Shown in pieces: positions 9,740-18,992 of a DNA stretch of 64,000 nucleotides. The notes under the pieces were generated by a model that saw only the letters and a program-made list of their open reading frames with translations, had not been told where the DNA came from and ran no database searches. Every line of letters begins with the position of its first letter. The stretch's first letter is position 1. The stretch comes from JBOGVZ01 sp050692985 (lineage in GTDB: Bacteria; Actinomycetota; UBA4738; CALAEC01): NCBI GenBank assembly GCA_050692985.1, contig JBOGVZ010000061.1:87290-151289 (forward strand). The letters run 5' to 3'. The position numbers and the translations under genes were made by a program.

Positions 9740-10273
9740 TCATCCCCGCTCGTGGTCGGATCTGGTCATGGCGTACATGGCGTAGTCGCGGCGCCCGTCG
9801 TCACCGTACCCGTAGGCCCGCAAGACGCCCTCGAACGCGAAGCCGAGCTTCTCCAGGACGCCGCGCATGGGACGGTTCTCCACGTCCGTGGTGGCCTGGA
9901 CCCGTTCGGCCCGCTCGGCCTCGAACAGGTGGCGGGTCAGCAGCCACACCGCCTGCTCGCCGAAGCCCTTCCCCCGGTCGTCCCGGTCGTACACGGCGAT
10001 CCCGAACTCGAACACGCCTTGGGGCAGCGCGCCCTTCGGCTGCCGGGCGTCGATCTCGCCCACGAGACGACCCTCCGCCTCGATGGCCAGATCGAGCCGC
10101 CCGTCCACCAGCTGCCCCGAACGCTCCACCCGCTTGGCGATGGCCCGCTTGGTGGGCCGGCGCGGGTCCGGCATGAACCCGTCCACGCCGCTGCGGGAGA
10201 TCCGCCACACCTGGTCGGCCTCCTCCTCCCGGAACGGCCGGAGGAGCACCCGCTCACCCTTCAGCCGCGGCAT
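9740..10273 (-). CDS. GNAT-family N-acetyltransferase (RimJ/RimL-like)
   Basis: A 177-residue acetyltransferase with the opening MPRLKGERVLLRPFREEEAD, the acetyl-CoA loop DRDDRGKGFGEQAVWLL (Q/RxxGxG/A type) and the late motif NRPMRGVLEKLGFAFEGVLR typical of RimJ/RimL-like enzymes that modify protein N-termini or small amines. Its ATG overlaps the hspR stop (TGATG), and clpB follows 1 bp after its own stop. It is therefore embedded in the heat-shock operon, an unusual place for this family. The target is unknown. Confidence 0.85.
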   Translation of the reverse strand: MPRLKGERVLLRPFREEEADQVWRISRSGVDGFMPDPRRPTKRAIAKRVERSGQLVDGRLDLAIEAEGRLVGEIDARQPKGALPQGVFEFGIAVYDRDDRGKGFGEQAVWLLTRHLFEAERAERVQATTDVENRPMRGVLEKLGFAFEGVLRAYGYGDDGRRDYAMYAMTRSDHERG

Positions 10274-10680
10274 CAGGGAGCCGGTTCCCAGGGAAGACGC
10301 GCGCTCCTGAGCGGGACGAGGTCCGCGCGGCCTCGCTCCTCGAGACGGCGAACCTCCTCGCGGAGGTGGCGACGTGCCCGGCGGAGCTGCCGGTCCATCT
10401 CCTCCATCCGCTTGCGAGCGCGCTCCACCTCCGCCTGGAGGTCCATGACCATCTTGACGCCGGCCAGGTTCACGCCGGACTGGGTCAGCTCCTGGATCAG
10501 TCGGAGGCGCTCGATGTCGCGCTCGGAGTACCGGCGGGTGTTGCCCGCGGTCCGGGCCGGGCGAACCAGCCCCTTCCGCTCGTAGATCCGAAGCGTCTGC
10601 GGATGCACGCCCGCCAGCTCGGCCGCCACGCTGATGATGTACACGGCGCGCTCGTCGCGTCGCCTGGGCCTGTCAGCCAC
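10273..10680 (-). CDS. hspR: Heat-shock repressor HspR (MerR family)
   Basis: A 135-residue MerR-type protein with the HspR signature VYIISVAAELAGVHPQTLRI followed by YERKGLVRPARTAGNTRRYS, then a coiled-coil dimerisation helix rich in Arg and Glu. HspR represses dnaK operons in Actinomycetota by binding HAIR sites (CTTGAGT-N7-ACTCAAG), with DnaK as co-repressor. It sits 18 bp downstream of dnaJ in the operon it is expected to control; a HAIR-like site overlaps the dnaK promoter at 14385-14413. Confidence 0.93.
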   Translation of the reverse strand: MADRPRRRDERAVYIISVAAELAGVHPQTLRIYERKGLVRPARTAGNTRRYSERDIERLRLIQELTQSGVNLAGVKMVMDLQAEVERARKRMEEMDRQLRRARRHLREEVRRLEERGRADLVPLRSARLPWEPAP

Positions 10681-10698
10681 CGTTCACCACCTCTTCGC

Positions 10699-11811
10699 TC
10701 ACGAGGCGCCCAGCCCGCTCCGGGGGCTGTCCCCATGGACCTCCTGGAACTGCTTCAGGAGGTCTCGCTCCTGCTTCGAAAGCTTCGACGGGACCTGGAC
10801 CTGGACGGTCACCAGCAGGTCACCCCGGCCTCCGCCCGGCTTGGGCGCGCCCTTCCCGCGGACCCGGAAGGTCCGGCCCGCGGACGTTCCCGCCGGGACC
10901 TTCAGGGTGACCATCCCGTTCAGCGTGGGGACCTTGACGTTGGCCCCCAGGGCGGCCTCGGGGAACGTGATCGGCAGCGTCAGCGTGAGGTTCGGTCCCC
11001 GGCGCCCGAAGAACGGGTGGGGAGCCACCCGAACCGTGACGTACAGGTCGCCCGGCGCGCCGCCGGGAGGGCCGGGCTCGCCCCGGCCGGACAGCCGGAT
11101 GCGGGCCCCGTCCTCCACGCCGGCGGGGATCCTGACCCGAAGCGTCCTGGTGGCCGTGGTGGAGCCGCTCCCGTGGCAGGTGGGGCAGGGCTCCTCGATC
11201 ACCTGGCCCCGGCCACCGCAGCGGGGGCACGGCCGGGCCAGCGAGAAGAACCCCTGGTCGACCGCCACCGAACCGGAACCGGAGCACTCCGGACAGGTGC
11301 GCACCTGGGTTCCCGGCTTGGCGCCCGAACCGCCGCAGGTCGAGCACGGGGCCGCCCCCGACAGGCGGAGGGGCACCGTGGTTCCCTTCATGGCGTCATC
11401 GAACGGGATCCGCACCTCGGCGGTGAGGTCGGCACCCCTGCGGGCTCGCCGGCCTCCTCCTGCCCTGCCGGCGCCGAACAGGTCGAAGATGTCGCCCAGG
11501 CCCCCCACGTCGAACCCCAGGTCCTCGAACCGCGCGCCTCCGCCGCCGGGGCCTCCGAACCGGAACCCGGAGCCGGCCATCTGACGGACCCGGTCGTACT
11601 CCTTCCGCTTCTCGGCGCTCCCCAGGACGTCGTAGGCGGAGGCGACCTCCTTGAAGCGCTCCTCGGCGGCCGCATCGCCGGGGCTGGCGTCGGGGTGATG
11701 CTGCTGGGCGAGCTTCCGGTAGGCCTTCTTGATGTCGGCCTGGGAGGCGTCCCTGGGCACGCCGAGCACCGCGTAGTAGTCCTTCTCGAGCCACTCGCGG
11801 TTGATGCTCAC
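10699..11811 (-). CDS. dnaJ: Chaperone DnaJ (Hsp40)
   Basis: A 370-residue type I J-protein. The J domain begins DYYAVLGVPRDASQADIKKA, with the HPD tripeptide in QQHHPDASPGD; a Gly/Phe-rich linker, four CxxCxGxG zinc motifs (CSTCGGSG, CPECSGSG, CPRCGGRG, CPTCHGSG) and the C-terminal substrate-binding domains follow. It stimulates DnaK ATPase and delivers unfolded clients. It lies 13 bp after grpE. All conserved residues expected for a functional co-chaperone are present. Confidence 0.96.
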   Translation of the reverse strand: MSINREWLEKDYYAVLGVPRDASQADIKKAYRKLAQQHHPDASPGDAAAEERFKEVASAYDVLGSAEKRKEYDRVRQMAGSGFRFGGPGGGGARFEDLGFDVGGLGDIFDLFGAGRAGGGRRARRGADLTAEVRIPFDDAMKGTTVPLRLSGAAPCSTCGGSGAKPGTQVRTCPECSGSGSVAVDQGFFSLARPCPRCGGRGQVIEEPCPTCHGSGSTTATRTLRVRIPAGVEDGARIRLSGRGEPGPPGGAPGDLYVTVRVAPHPFFGRRGPNLTLTLPITFPEAALGANVKVPTLNGMVTLKVPAGTSAGRTFRVRGKGAPKPGGGRGDLLVTVQVQVPSKLSKQERDLLKQFQEVHGDSPRSGLGAS

Positions 11812-11824
11812 GGCCCCGCCCGTC

Positions 11825-12454
11825 TCACCGGCGCCCGACCTTCACCCCCGCGGGGCGAAGGACCCGCCCCTTGAGAGTGTAGCCGGTGCGCAGGACGTCC
11901 TCGACGTACGCCTCGCCCTCTTCGTCGCCGTCGGACTGCAGCAGCGCCTCGTGGAGCTCCGGGTCGAAGGGCTTGCCCCTGGCGTCGATGCGCTCCAGGC
12001 CCTCGGCCTTGAGGATGTCGAACAGCTTCGCGTAGACGAGCTCCACGCCCCGGGCGAGCCGGTCCGAGGCCTGCTCGCGACCCGCGGCCACCAGCGCCAG
12101 CTCGAACTCGTCGAGGACCTCCAGGAGCCGGGCCACCAGTCCCTCGGAGGCGTGCTCAACGGCCCGGGTCTGCTCGCGAAGCACCCGCTTGCGGTAGTTG
12201 TCGAACTCCGCCTTCAGGCGCTGGAGGTGCTCCAGGTACTCGGCGGCCTGCGCCTGCACCCGGGCCAGCTCGTCGCGCGAGCTCGCCGGCTCTTCCCTGG
12301 AGCCCGCTTCGGGCGCGTCGCCGGAATCGACGTCTCTCCCGCGCGCAGCCGGCGCGGCCCCCTCCCCCGAGTGGACCCGGCGCTTATCGGTGATCCTGAC
12401 CCGCCCCCGGCGCGCCTCCTCGGTTCGCTCCTCGTCGCGGTCGTGGTCGTTCAT
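11825..12454 (-). CDS. grpE: Nucleotide exchange factor GrpE
   Basis: A 209-residue protein. The acidic, poorly conserved N-terminus (MNDHDRDEERTEEARRGRVR) leads into a long helix (ARVQAQAAEYLEHLQRLKAE, FDNYRKRVLREQ) and the C-terminal beta domain with the family signature ending EAYVEDVLRTGYTLKGRVLR. GrpE releases ADP from DnaK. ATG at 12454 was chosen because the upstream in-frame extension reads into the dnaK 3' end. The 37-bp gap from dnaK holds a 13-codon ORF (see findings). Confidence 0.94.
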   Translation of the reverse strand: MNDHDRDEERTEEARRGRVRITDKRRVHSGEGAAPAARGRDVDSGDAPEAGSREEPASSRDELARVQAQAAEYLEHLQRLKAEFDNYRKRVLREQTRAVEHASEGLVARLLEVLDEFELALVAAGREQASDRLARGVELVYAKLFDILKAEGLERIDARGKPFDPELHEALLQSDGDEEGEAYVEDVLRTGYTLKGRVLRPAGVKVGRR

Positions 12455-12491
12455 GCCCCGGCCTCGATCTGCACCCTCTTCGGCATCGCCA

Positions 12492-14342
<1,851 letters not shown>

Positions 14343-14384
14343 GTCCGGTCCTCCTTCGGTGACAGATCTCCTTACGGCACCGCC

Positions 14385-14413
14385 ATGATAAAGATTGAGC
14401 GTTTATGTGTCAA
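14385..14413 (-). promoter_or_regulatory. dnaK promoter with overlapping HAIR-like operator
   Basis: On the minus strand TTGACA (14413-14408) and TATCAT (14390-14385) are separated by exactly 17 bp, a near-perfect sigma-70 promoter 43 bp upstream of the dnaK ATG. Within it, TTGA-N11-TCAA (14413-14395) has the geometry of the HspR site CTTGAGT-N7-ACTCAAG; only the outer half-site bases match. The AT-rich block stands out strongly from the GC-rich surroundings. Bound HspR would occlude the -35 and spacer. Confidence 0.75.
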
Positions 14414-14490
14414 TGCTTGGCGGCGGCCGACGGGGCCCCCCGGGCGCCCCGGCGCCTCCCCGCCCCCTCTGCCCCGGCGGGGCATCGAAC

Positions 14491-14504
14491 CTACCGGCCG
14501 GTAG
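14491..14504. promoter_or_regulatory. Perfect 14-bp palindrome CTACCGGCCGGTAG
   Basis: CTACCGGCCGGTAG lies 44 bp upstream of the EtfD-like start codon. Its size and symmetry suit a TetR-family operator. Several acyl-CoA-catabolism repressors of Actinomycetota are TetR proteins, so control of this electron-transfer gene by such a repressor is a reasonable inference. No regulator is encoded nearby. Confidence 0.5.
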
Positions 14505-14547
14505 TCATTTGTGCGCCCCGGGCACCCGTGCGTAGACTCTACTCTCC

Positions 14548-16584
14548 ATGCTCGGCCCCATCGTCTTCCTGGCGCTGCTGGCTTTGGCCGGCGGGCTGTT
14601 CCTCCAGCGAGCCTACCTGTTGTTCCGCCTGGTCCGGCTGGGCCGGCCGATCAACCGCCTGGACGACCTCCCCAGGCGAGCCGAGCAGGAGGCCGTGGTG
14701 GTCCTCGGTCAGAGGAAGCTGCTCCAGCGCCTGGGGCCCGGGCTGATGCATGCGTTCATCTTCTGGGGCTTCCTGGTGCTGCTCACCACGATCGTCGAGG
14801 TCTTCGGCGAGGTGTTCCAGGACACCTTCGCGATCCCGTTCATCGGTCGCGCCGGGTGGTTCGGGCTCCTCCAGGACATCTTCGCCGGCCTGGTGGTGAT
14901 CGGGGTGGGGATGGCGGTGTACTTCCGCAAGGTCCAGCGCCATCCGCGGTTCAAGGGCAGCCACCTGGAGGAGGCGGACTTCATCCTGCTGATGATCTTC
15001 GGGATCATCTTCACGCTGATCTTCCTGAACGCCACGAAGATCGCCCAGGGGGTGGCGGAGTCCCCGCCCCAGTGGACCCCGATCTCCAACGCGGTGGCTC
15101 CGCTGTTCACGGGGATGAGCGCGGGGCCGCTGGCGTTCTTCCACCAGCTGTTCCTGTGGTCGCACATCCTGCTGATCCTCGGCTTCCTGGTGTACATCCC
15201 CTACTCCAAGCACCTGCACATCCTCACCAGCGCGATCAACGTCTTCTTCACGAAGACGAAGCCCCAGGGCAAGCTGGAGCCGCTCAGGATCGACCTGGAG
15301 GGCACCGAGGAGATGAGCCTGGGTGCGGCCACCGTCGAGGACCTGACCCAGAAGCAGGTCCTCGACACCTACACCTGCACCGAGTGCGGCCGGTGCCAGG
15401 ACATGTGCCCCGCCTGGAACACCGGCAAGCCGCTCTCGCCGAAGCTGATCATCATGAACCTGCGGGACCACGTTTTCGAGCAGGGCCCCAAGATCCTGGA
15501 GGCCAAGGCTGAGGGGGTGGAGTACGAGAAGGTCCCGCTGAACCCGGACGTGATCGAGGACGAGGTGGTGTGGGACTGCACGACCTGCGGGGCCTGCGTG
15601 TACGAGTGTCCCGTGGACATCGAGCACATCGACCACATCGTCGACATGCGCCGGAACCTGGTGATGGCAGAGTCGCGCTTCCCCCAGGAGGCCGGGCTGA
15701 TGCTGCGGAACATGGAGCAGTCGAAGAACCCGTGGGGGGTCCCCCAGAGCCAGCGGGCCGACTGGGCCAAGGACCTGGGGGTGCGGATCCTGGAGGACGG
15801 CCGGGCCCCCGAGTACCTGTACTGGGTGGGATGCGCCTCGTCGTTCGACGACCGGGCCAAGGCCATCGCCCGGGACACGGCCCGGCTGCTCCAGAAGGCG
15901 GGGGTGCGGTTCGCCATCCTGGGGCCGCGGGAGCTGTGCAACGGCGACCCCGCCCGGCGGTTCGGGAACGAGTACCTGTTCCAGGAGCTGGCGGAGCAGA
16001 ACGTCCAGACCCTGAACGAGGTGCAGGCCAAGAAGATCCTGGTGAACTGCCCCCACTGCTTCAACACGTTCCGCAACGAGTACCCGGACTACGGGGGCGA
16101 CTACGAGGTGATCCACCACAGCCAACTGTTCGCGGAGCTGGTGCGAGATGGGCGGCTCCGGCCGACCCGGGAGGTCCGGTCGCTGGTCACCTACCACGAC
16201 CCCTGCTACCTGGGGCGGCACAACGGCGTGTACGACGAGCCGCGGAACGTCCTCGACGCTGTCCCGGGGGTCCGACAGGTGGAGATGCCCCGCCACCGGG
16301 AGCGCGGCTTCTGCTGCGGGGCCGGGGGCTCTCGGATGTGGATGGAGGAGCACCTGGGCAAGCGGGTCAACATGGAGCGCACCGACGAGGCCGCGGCCAC
16401 CGGCGCGGACGTGATGGGCGTGGCCTGCCCGTTCTGCCTGGTGATGCTGGACGACGGCGCCAAGGCCAAGCCGGGCGACATGAAGGTCCTCGACGTGGCC
16501 CAGGTGGTGGCCGAGTCGGTGGGGACGGGTGGCGAGGGCGAGCGGCCGGCCCCCGAATCCGAGGCCGCTCCCGCCTCTTCCTAG
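14548..16584 (+). CDS. Membrane-bound Fe-S oxidoreductase, EtfD-like (ETF:menaquinone oxidoreductase)
   Basis: A 678-residue protein. The N-terminal 240 residues hold about five or six membrane helices (nitrate-reductase-gamma-like). Two 4Fe-4S motifs follow (CTECGRCQDMCPAW and CTTCGACVYECPVD), then two HdrB-type cysteine-rich CCG domains (CNGDPARRFGNE...NCPHCFNTF and YHDPCYLGRHNGVYD...GFCCGAGGSRMW). This layout matches the actinobacterial EtfD/Rv0338c type, which passes electrons from acyl-CoA dehydrogenases via ETF to menaquinone. No etfAB is nearby. The stop lies 9 bp before the CTG start of dcd, so they may form an operon. The exact donor is inferred. Confidence 0.8.
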   Translation: MLGPIVFLALLALAGGLFLQRAYLLFRLVRLGRPINRLDDLPRRAEQEAVVVLGQRKLLQRLGPGLMHAFIFWGFLVLLTTIVEVFGEVFQDTFAIPFIGRAGWFGLLQDIFAGLVVIGVGMAVYFRKVQRHPRFKGSHLEEADFILLMIFGIIFTLIFLNATKIAQGVAESPPQWTPISNAVAPLFTGMSAGPLAFFHQLFLWSHILLILGFLVYIPYSKHLHILTSAINVFFTKTKPQGKLEPLRIDLEGTEEMSLGAATVEDLTQKQVLDTYTCTECGRCQDMCPAWNTGKPLSPKLIIMNLRDHVFEQGPKILEAKAEGVEYEKVPLNPDVIEDEVVWDCTTCGACVYECPVDIEHIDHIVDMRRNLVMAESRFPQEAGLMLRNMEQSKNPWGVPQSQRADWAKDLGVRILEDGRAPEYLYWVGCASSFDDRAKAIARDTARLLQKAGVRFAILGPRELCNGDPARRFGNEYLFQELAEQNVQTLNEVQAKKILVNCPHCFNTFRNEYPDYGGDYEVIHHSQLFAELVRDGRLRPTREVRSLVTYHDPCYLGRHNGVYDEPRNVLDAVPGVRQVEMPRHRERGFCCGAGGSRMWMEEHLGKRVNMERTDEAAATGADVMGVACPFCLVMLDDGAKAKPGDMKVLDVAQVVAESVGTGGEGERPAPESEAAPASS

Positions 16585-16593
16585 GAGCGGCCG

Positions 16594-17220
16594 CTGATCC
16601 TCTCGGACCGAGACATCCGGAAGCAGATCGAGGCCGGCCGGGTGGTGATCGACCCCTTCGATGCCGACATGGTCCAGCCGTCGAGCATCGACCTCCACGT
16701 CGACAACCGCTTCCGGATCTTCGCCAATAGCCGGTATCCGTACATCGACGTCCGGATGCGGATGGACGACCTCACCGAGCTCGTCGAGGTACGCCCCGAC
16801 GAACCGTTCATCCTCCACCCCGGCGAGTTCGTCCTCGGCAGCACGCTGGAGAAGGTGACCCTCCCCGACGACATCGTGGGCCGCATCGAGGGGAAGAGCT
16901 CGCTGGGGCGGCTGGGCCTGCTCATCCACAGCACCGCGGGCTTCGTCGACGCGGGATGGAGCGGCTACCTGACGCTCGAACTGTCGAACGTGGCCAACCT
17001 CCCGATCACGATCTACCCGGGGATGAAGATCGGGCAGCTGTGCCTGTTCGGCATGTCGTCGCCTGTCGACCGGCCCTACGCGGACCGCGGAAAGTACCAG
17101 GGCCAGCGGGGGCCCACGCCTTCCCGCTACTACGTGGACTTCGAACGGGGGACGGCCCGGATGCCTCCCGGTGTCCAGGCCGGCGAGGAGCCATTGTCGG
17201 ACGGGAAGTCGGAACGGTAG
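16594..17220 (+). CDS. dcd: dCTP deaminase, initiated at CTG
   Basis: A 208-residue enzyme converting dCTP to dUTP (or, in bifunctional forms, to dUMP). Signatures include QPSSIDLHVDNRFRIFANSR, GRIEGKSSLGRLGLLIHSTA, and GFVDAGWSGYLTLELSN with the catalytic glutamate region. Canonical Dcd begins M-I/L-L-S-D-R-D-I; here that N-terminus (ILSDRDIRKQIEAGRVVIDP) is preceded by CTG, with AGGAG six bases upstream and an in-frame TAG four codons before. The nearest ATG/GTG/TTG choice, GTG at 16642, would delete 16 conserved residues. CTG initiation is therefore the best reading. Confidence 0.9.
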   Translation: MILSDRDIRKQIEAGRVVIDPFDADMVQPSSIDLHVDNRFRIFANSRYPYIDVRMRMDDLTELVEVRPDEPFILHPGEFVLGSTLEKVTLPDDIVGRIEGKSSLGRLGLLIHSTAGFVDAGWSGYLTLELSNVANLPITIYPGMKIGQLCLFGMSSPVDRPYADRGKYQGQRGPTPSRYYVDFERGTARMPPGVQAGEEPLSDGKSER

Positions 17221-17233
17221 AATTCGTCCCCCG

Positions 17234-17307
17234 GCGGATGTAGTTCAATGGCAGAACGCGAGCTTCCCAAGCTCGAGATGGGGGTTCGATTCCCCTCATC
17301 CGCTCCA
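17234..17307 (+). tRNA. tRNA-Gly (anticodon CCC)
   Basis: A cloverleaf with a 7-bp acceptor stem GCGGATG/CATCCGC, anticodon stem CGAGC/GCTCG enclosing loop TTCCCAA (anticodon CCC), T-arm GGGGTTCGATTCCCC, and an encoded CCA end. It reads GGG codons. It lies 13 bp after dcd on the same strand. Confidence 0.96.
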
Positions 17308-17319
17308 GGTTAGAGCGAA

Positions 17320-17859
17320 CTAGCCCCTGGCGGCCGGATGCCCTTTCGCCTTCCCAGCCTTGCCGTGGCCCTTGCCGTGATCGCCGCCGCCACCCTTGCC
17401 CTTGCCGTGATCGCCGCCGCCACCCTTGCCGTGGCCCTTGCCCTCGTCGTCGCCGCCCTTCCCACCGTCACCACCGCCGCCGCCCTTCCCACCACCCTGG
17501 TCGCCTCCACCGCCACCGCTCTTGCTGCCCTGGCTGTCCCTGTCATCGGCACCATCGGGGGCACCGGAGCGGAGGCTGGACGGAGTGTCCCCGGACGCCC
17601 GCGAGGCGATGGCCACCGCTGGGACGAAGGATCCGCCGGAAGGCAGCGAGGACGTCCCGGGTGGGGTCGACCCCTGTTGGGCCGGAACCTGCAGGGGCGG
17701 GGGAAGCTCGACGCCCGGAGCCACCGTGCCGGGGGTGAGGGGCCGCACATTGGGGGCAGGCTCGACCAGGACCCCGGCCAGCAGGATGACCAGCGAGACC
17801 AGGGCGGTGAGGAACACCATGGACTGGAGGGTGCCGAGGACCCTCGAAACTCGCTCCAA
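17320..17859 (-). CDS. Membrane-anchored Gly/Asp/His/Lys-rich repeat protein
   Basis: A 179-residue protein with one N-terminal helix (SMVFLTALVSLVILLAGVLV), a Pro/Ser-rich linker and a C-terminal 70 residues made almost entirely of Gly, Lys, Asp and His (GGGGDHGKGK-type units). Part of the tail is encoded by an exact 30-bp tandem duplication. TTG is the start, with GGAGG eight bases upstream. The tail is probably extracytoplasmic and disordered; His/Asp clusters could bind metal, but this is speculation. No homologous family is recognised. It is convergent with the tRNA. Confidence 0.6.
   Translation of the reverse strand: MERVSRVLGTLQSMVFLTALVSLVILLAGVLVEPAPNVRPLTPGTVAPGVELPPPLQVPAQQGSTPPGTSSLPSGGSFVPAVAIASRASGDTPSSLRSGAPDGADDRDSQGSKSGGGGGDQGGGKGGGGGDGGKGGDDEGKGHGKGGGGDHGKGKGGGGDHGKGHGKAGKAKGHPAARG
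17371..17430. repeat. 30-bp exact tandem repeat inside the Gly-rich gene
   Basis: Two identical adjacent 30-bp units (17371-17400 and 17401-17430), in frame, each encoding ten residues of the GKGGGGDHGK type. It is probably prone to expansion and contraction by slippage. Confidence 0.9.
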
Positions 17860-17909
17860 CGAAGACGCCTCCCCCGCTTCGTTTCAGACTCATCCGAAGT
17901 ATCGGCGGC

Positions 17910-18674
17910 TCAGCGGGGAGAACTTGAGCCCGGTGGGCGCTTTTCCTCCGCCGTCCCCGCCAGGTATCGGGGCGCCGTGGGGCACAGGTCCTGGAGGGGG
18001 CACCGCTCGCACAGGGGCCGACCGGCCCGGCACAGCGTCCGCCCGTGGCGGATCAGGGCGACGTGCATCTCCACCCGGAGCGGCGGCGGGACGATCTCGG
18101 CCAGGACGTCGTGGGCCCGGGGGGCGGGCATGCCCGGAGGGAGGAACCCCAGGCGGGTGGCCACGCGGTGGACGTGGGTGTCCACCGGCAGCGCGGGGCG
18201 GCGGAGGGAGAACGCCAGCACGCAGGCAGCCGTCTTCGGCCCCACCCCTGGCAGGGACAGGAGGTACTCGGTGACCCGCTCGTCGGTGGCGGTGTGCATC
18301 CACGACAGGTCGAAGCCGCCCTCCCGGTCCCTGATGTCGCGGAGCACGGCCAGGAGGCGTGGGGCCTTGGTGTTGGCAAGCCCGCCCGGCCGGATGGCCT
18401 CGGTCAGGTCCGTCACAGGGGCCTCGGCCAGCGCTTCCCAGGTGGGGTAGCGGCGACGCATGGCCGCATAGGCCCGGTCGCGGTTCACGTCGCTGGTGTT
18501 CTGCGACAGGATCGTGACGATCAGCTCCTCGAGCGGGTCGAGCCGCCGAGGGGCCCCGAGGGGGCCGTGGCGCCTCCGGAGCCGGCGGTGGACCTCCCGG
18601 ACGGTGGCGGCATCGGGGGCCACCCTCGGCCTCTCGCGGGTCCGCTCACGCGCGCCGCGTCGCCCGGGAGACAC
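17910..18674 (-). CDS. nth: Endonuclease III-like DNA glycosylase/AP lyase
   Basis: A 254-residue HhH-GPD protein. The helix-hairpin-helix with catalytic lysine is SLPGVGPKTAACVLAFSL, the catalytic aspartate lies in LPVDTHVHRVATRLGFL, and the C-terminal 4Fe-4S cluster is C-x6-C-x2-C-x5-C (CRAGRPLCERCPLQDLC). It removes oxidised pyrimidines and cleaves AP sites. The Arg-rich N-terminal extension may include non-native residues if a later start is used. It is separated from the downstream hypothetical gene's stop by 7 bp. Confidence 0.88.
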   Translation of the reverse strand: MSPGRRGARERTRERPRVAPDAATVREVHRRLRRRHGPLGAPRRLDPLEELIVTILSQNTSDVNRDRAYAAMRRRYPTWEALAEAPVTDLTEAIRPGGLANTKAPRLLAVLRDIRDREGGFDLSWMHTATDERVTEYLLSLPGVGPKTAACVLAFSLRRPALPVDTHVHRVATRLGFLPPGMPAPRAHDVLAEIVPPPLRVEMHVALIRHGRTLCRAGRPLCERCPLQDLCPTAPRYLAGTAEEKRPPGSSSPR

Positions 18675-18681
18675 GGCTCCG

Positions 18682-18972
18682 CTACTTCTCGTGCTCCAGG
18701 AGGTACTCGATGTACACGGGCCGCAGCGCCTCGGCCACGTCGTTCTCGCCCTCCTCGGTGAGCTCGTGGACCCGCCCCGACAGGCTCAGGACGTCCTCCT
18801 GGGCGTGCTCGACGTGCCCGGCCGCGGCCTCCGCCGCGGGCTCGTACTCCAGCAGGTTCCAGAAGAACCGCACGTCGACCCGCCGGCGGGCCAGCGAGAC
18901 GGCCCGGTCGTGCAGGTCCCTGGTGGACAGGCCATCCAGCTCCTCGAACGTCGCCATGGCGTCGGTCGGCAT
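18682..18972 (-). CDS. Conserved-looking small helical protein, function unknown
   Basis: About 96 residues (MATFEELDGLSTRDLHDRAV onward), rich in charged helices and ending EALRPVYIEYLLEHEK. ATG at 18972 or 18957 could be used; neither has a clear ribosome site. It lies 20 bp downstream of dnaB and 7 bp before nth, so it is probably the distal gene of the rpsF-dnaB transcript. No domain is recognised. Confidence 0.6.
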   Translation of the reverse strand: MPTDAMATFEELDGLSTRDLHDRAVSLARRRVDVRFFWNLLEYEPAAEAAAGHVEHAQEDVLSLSGRVHELTEEGENDVAEALRPVYIEYLLEHEK

Positions 18973-18992
18973 CCTACGCCATGGCCCGGCCG

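Noticed and set aside
7681..10176. An 831-codon plus-strand ORF opposite clpB, and other long antisense ORFs (e.g. 12198-14504 opposite dnaK, 4415-6505 upstream part, 18981-20522 opposite dnaB)
   Set aside because: They mirror strongly conserved genes on the other strand and have composition typical of GC-rich shadow frames, with no domain motifs.
17371..17430. CRISPR-like short repeats
   Set aside because: Only two contiguous units without spacers, in frame within a Gly-rich coding sequence. No CRISPR array or cas gene is seen anywhere in the window.
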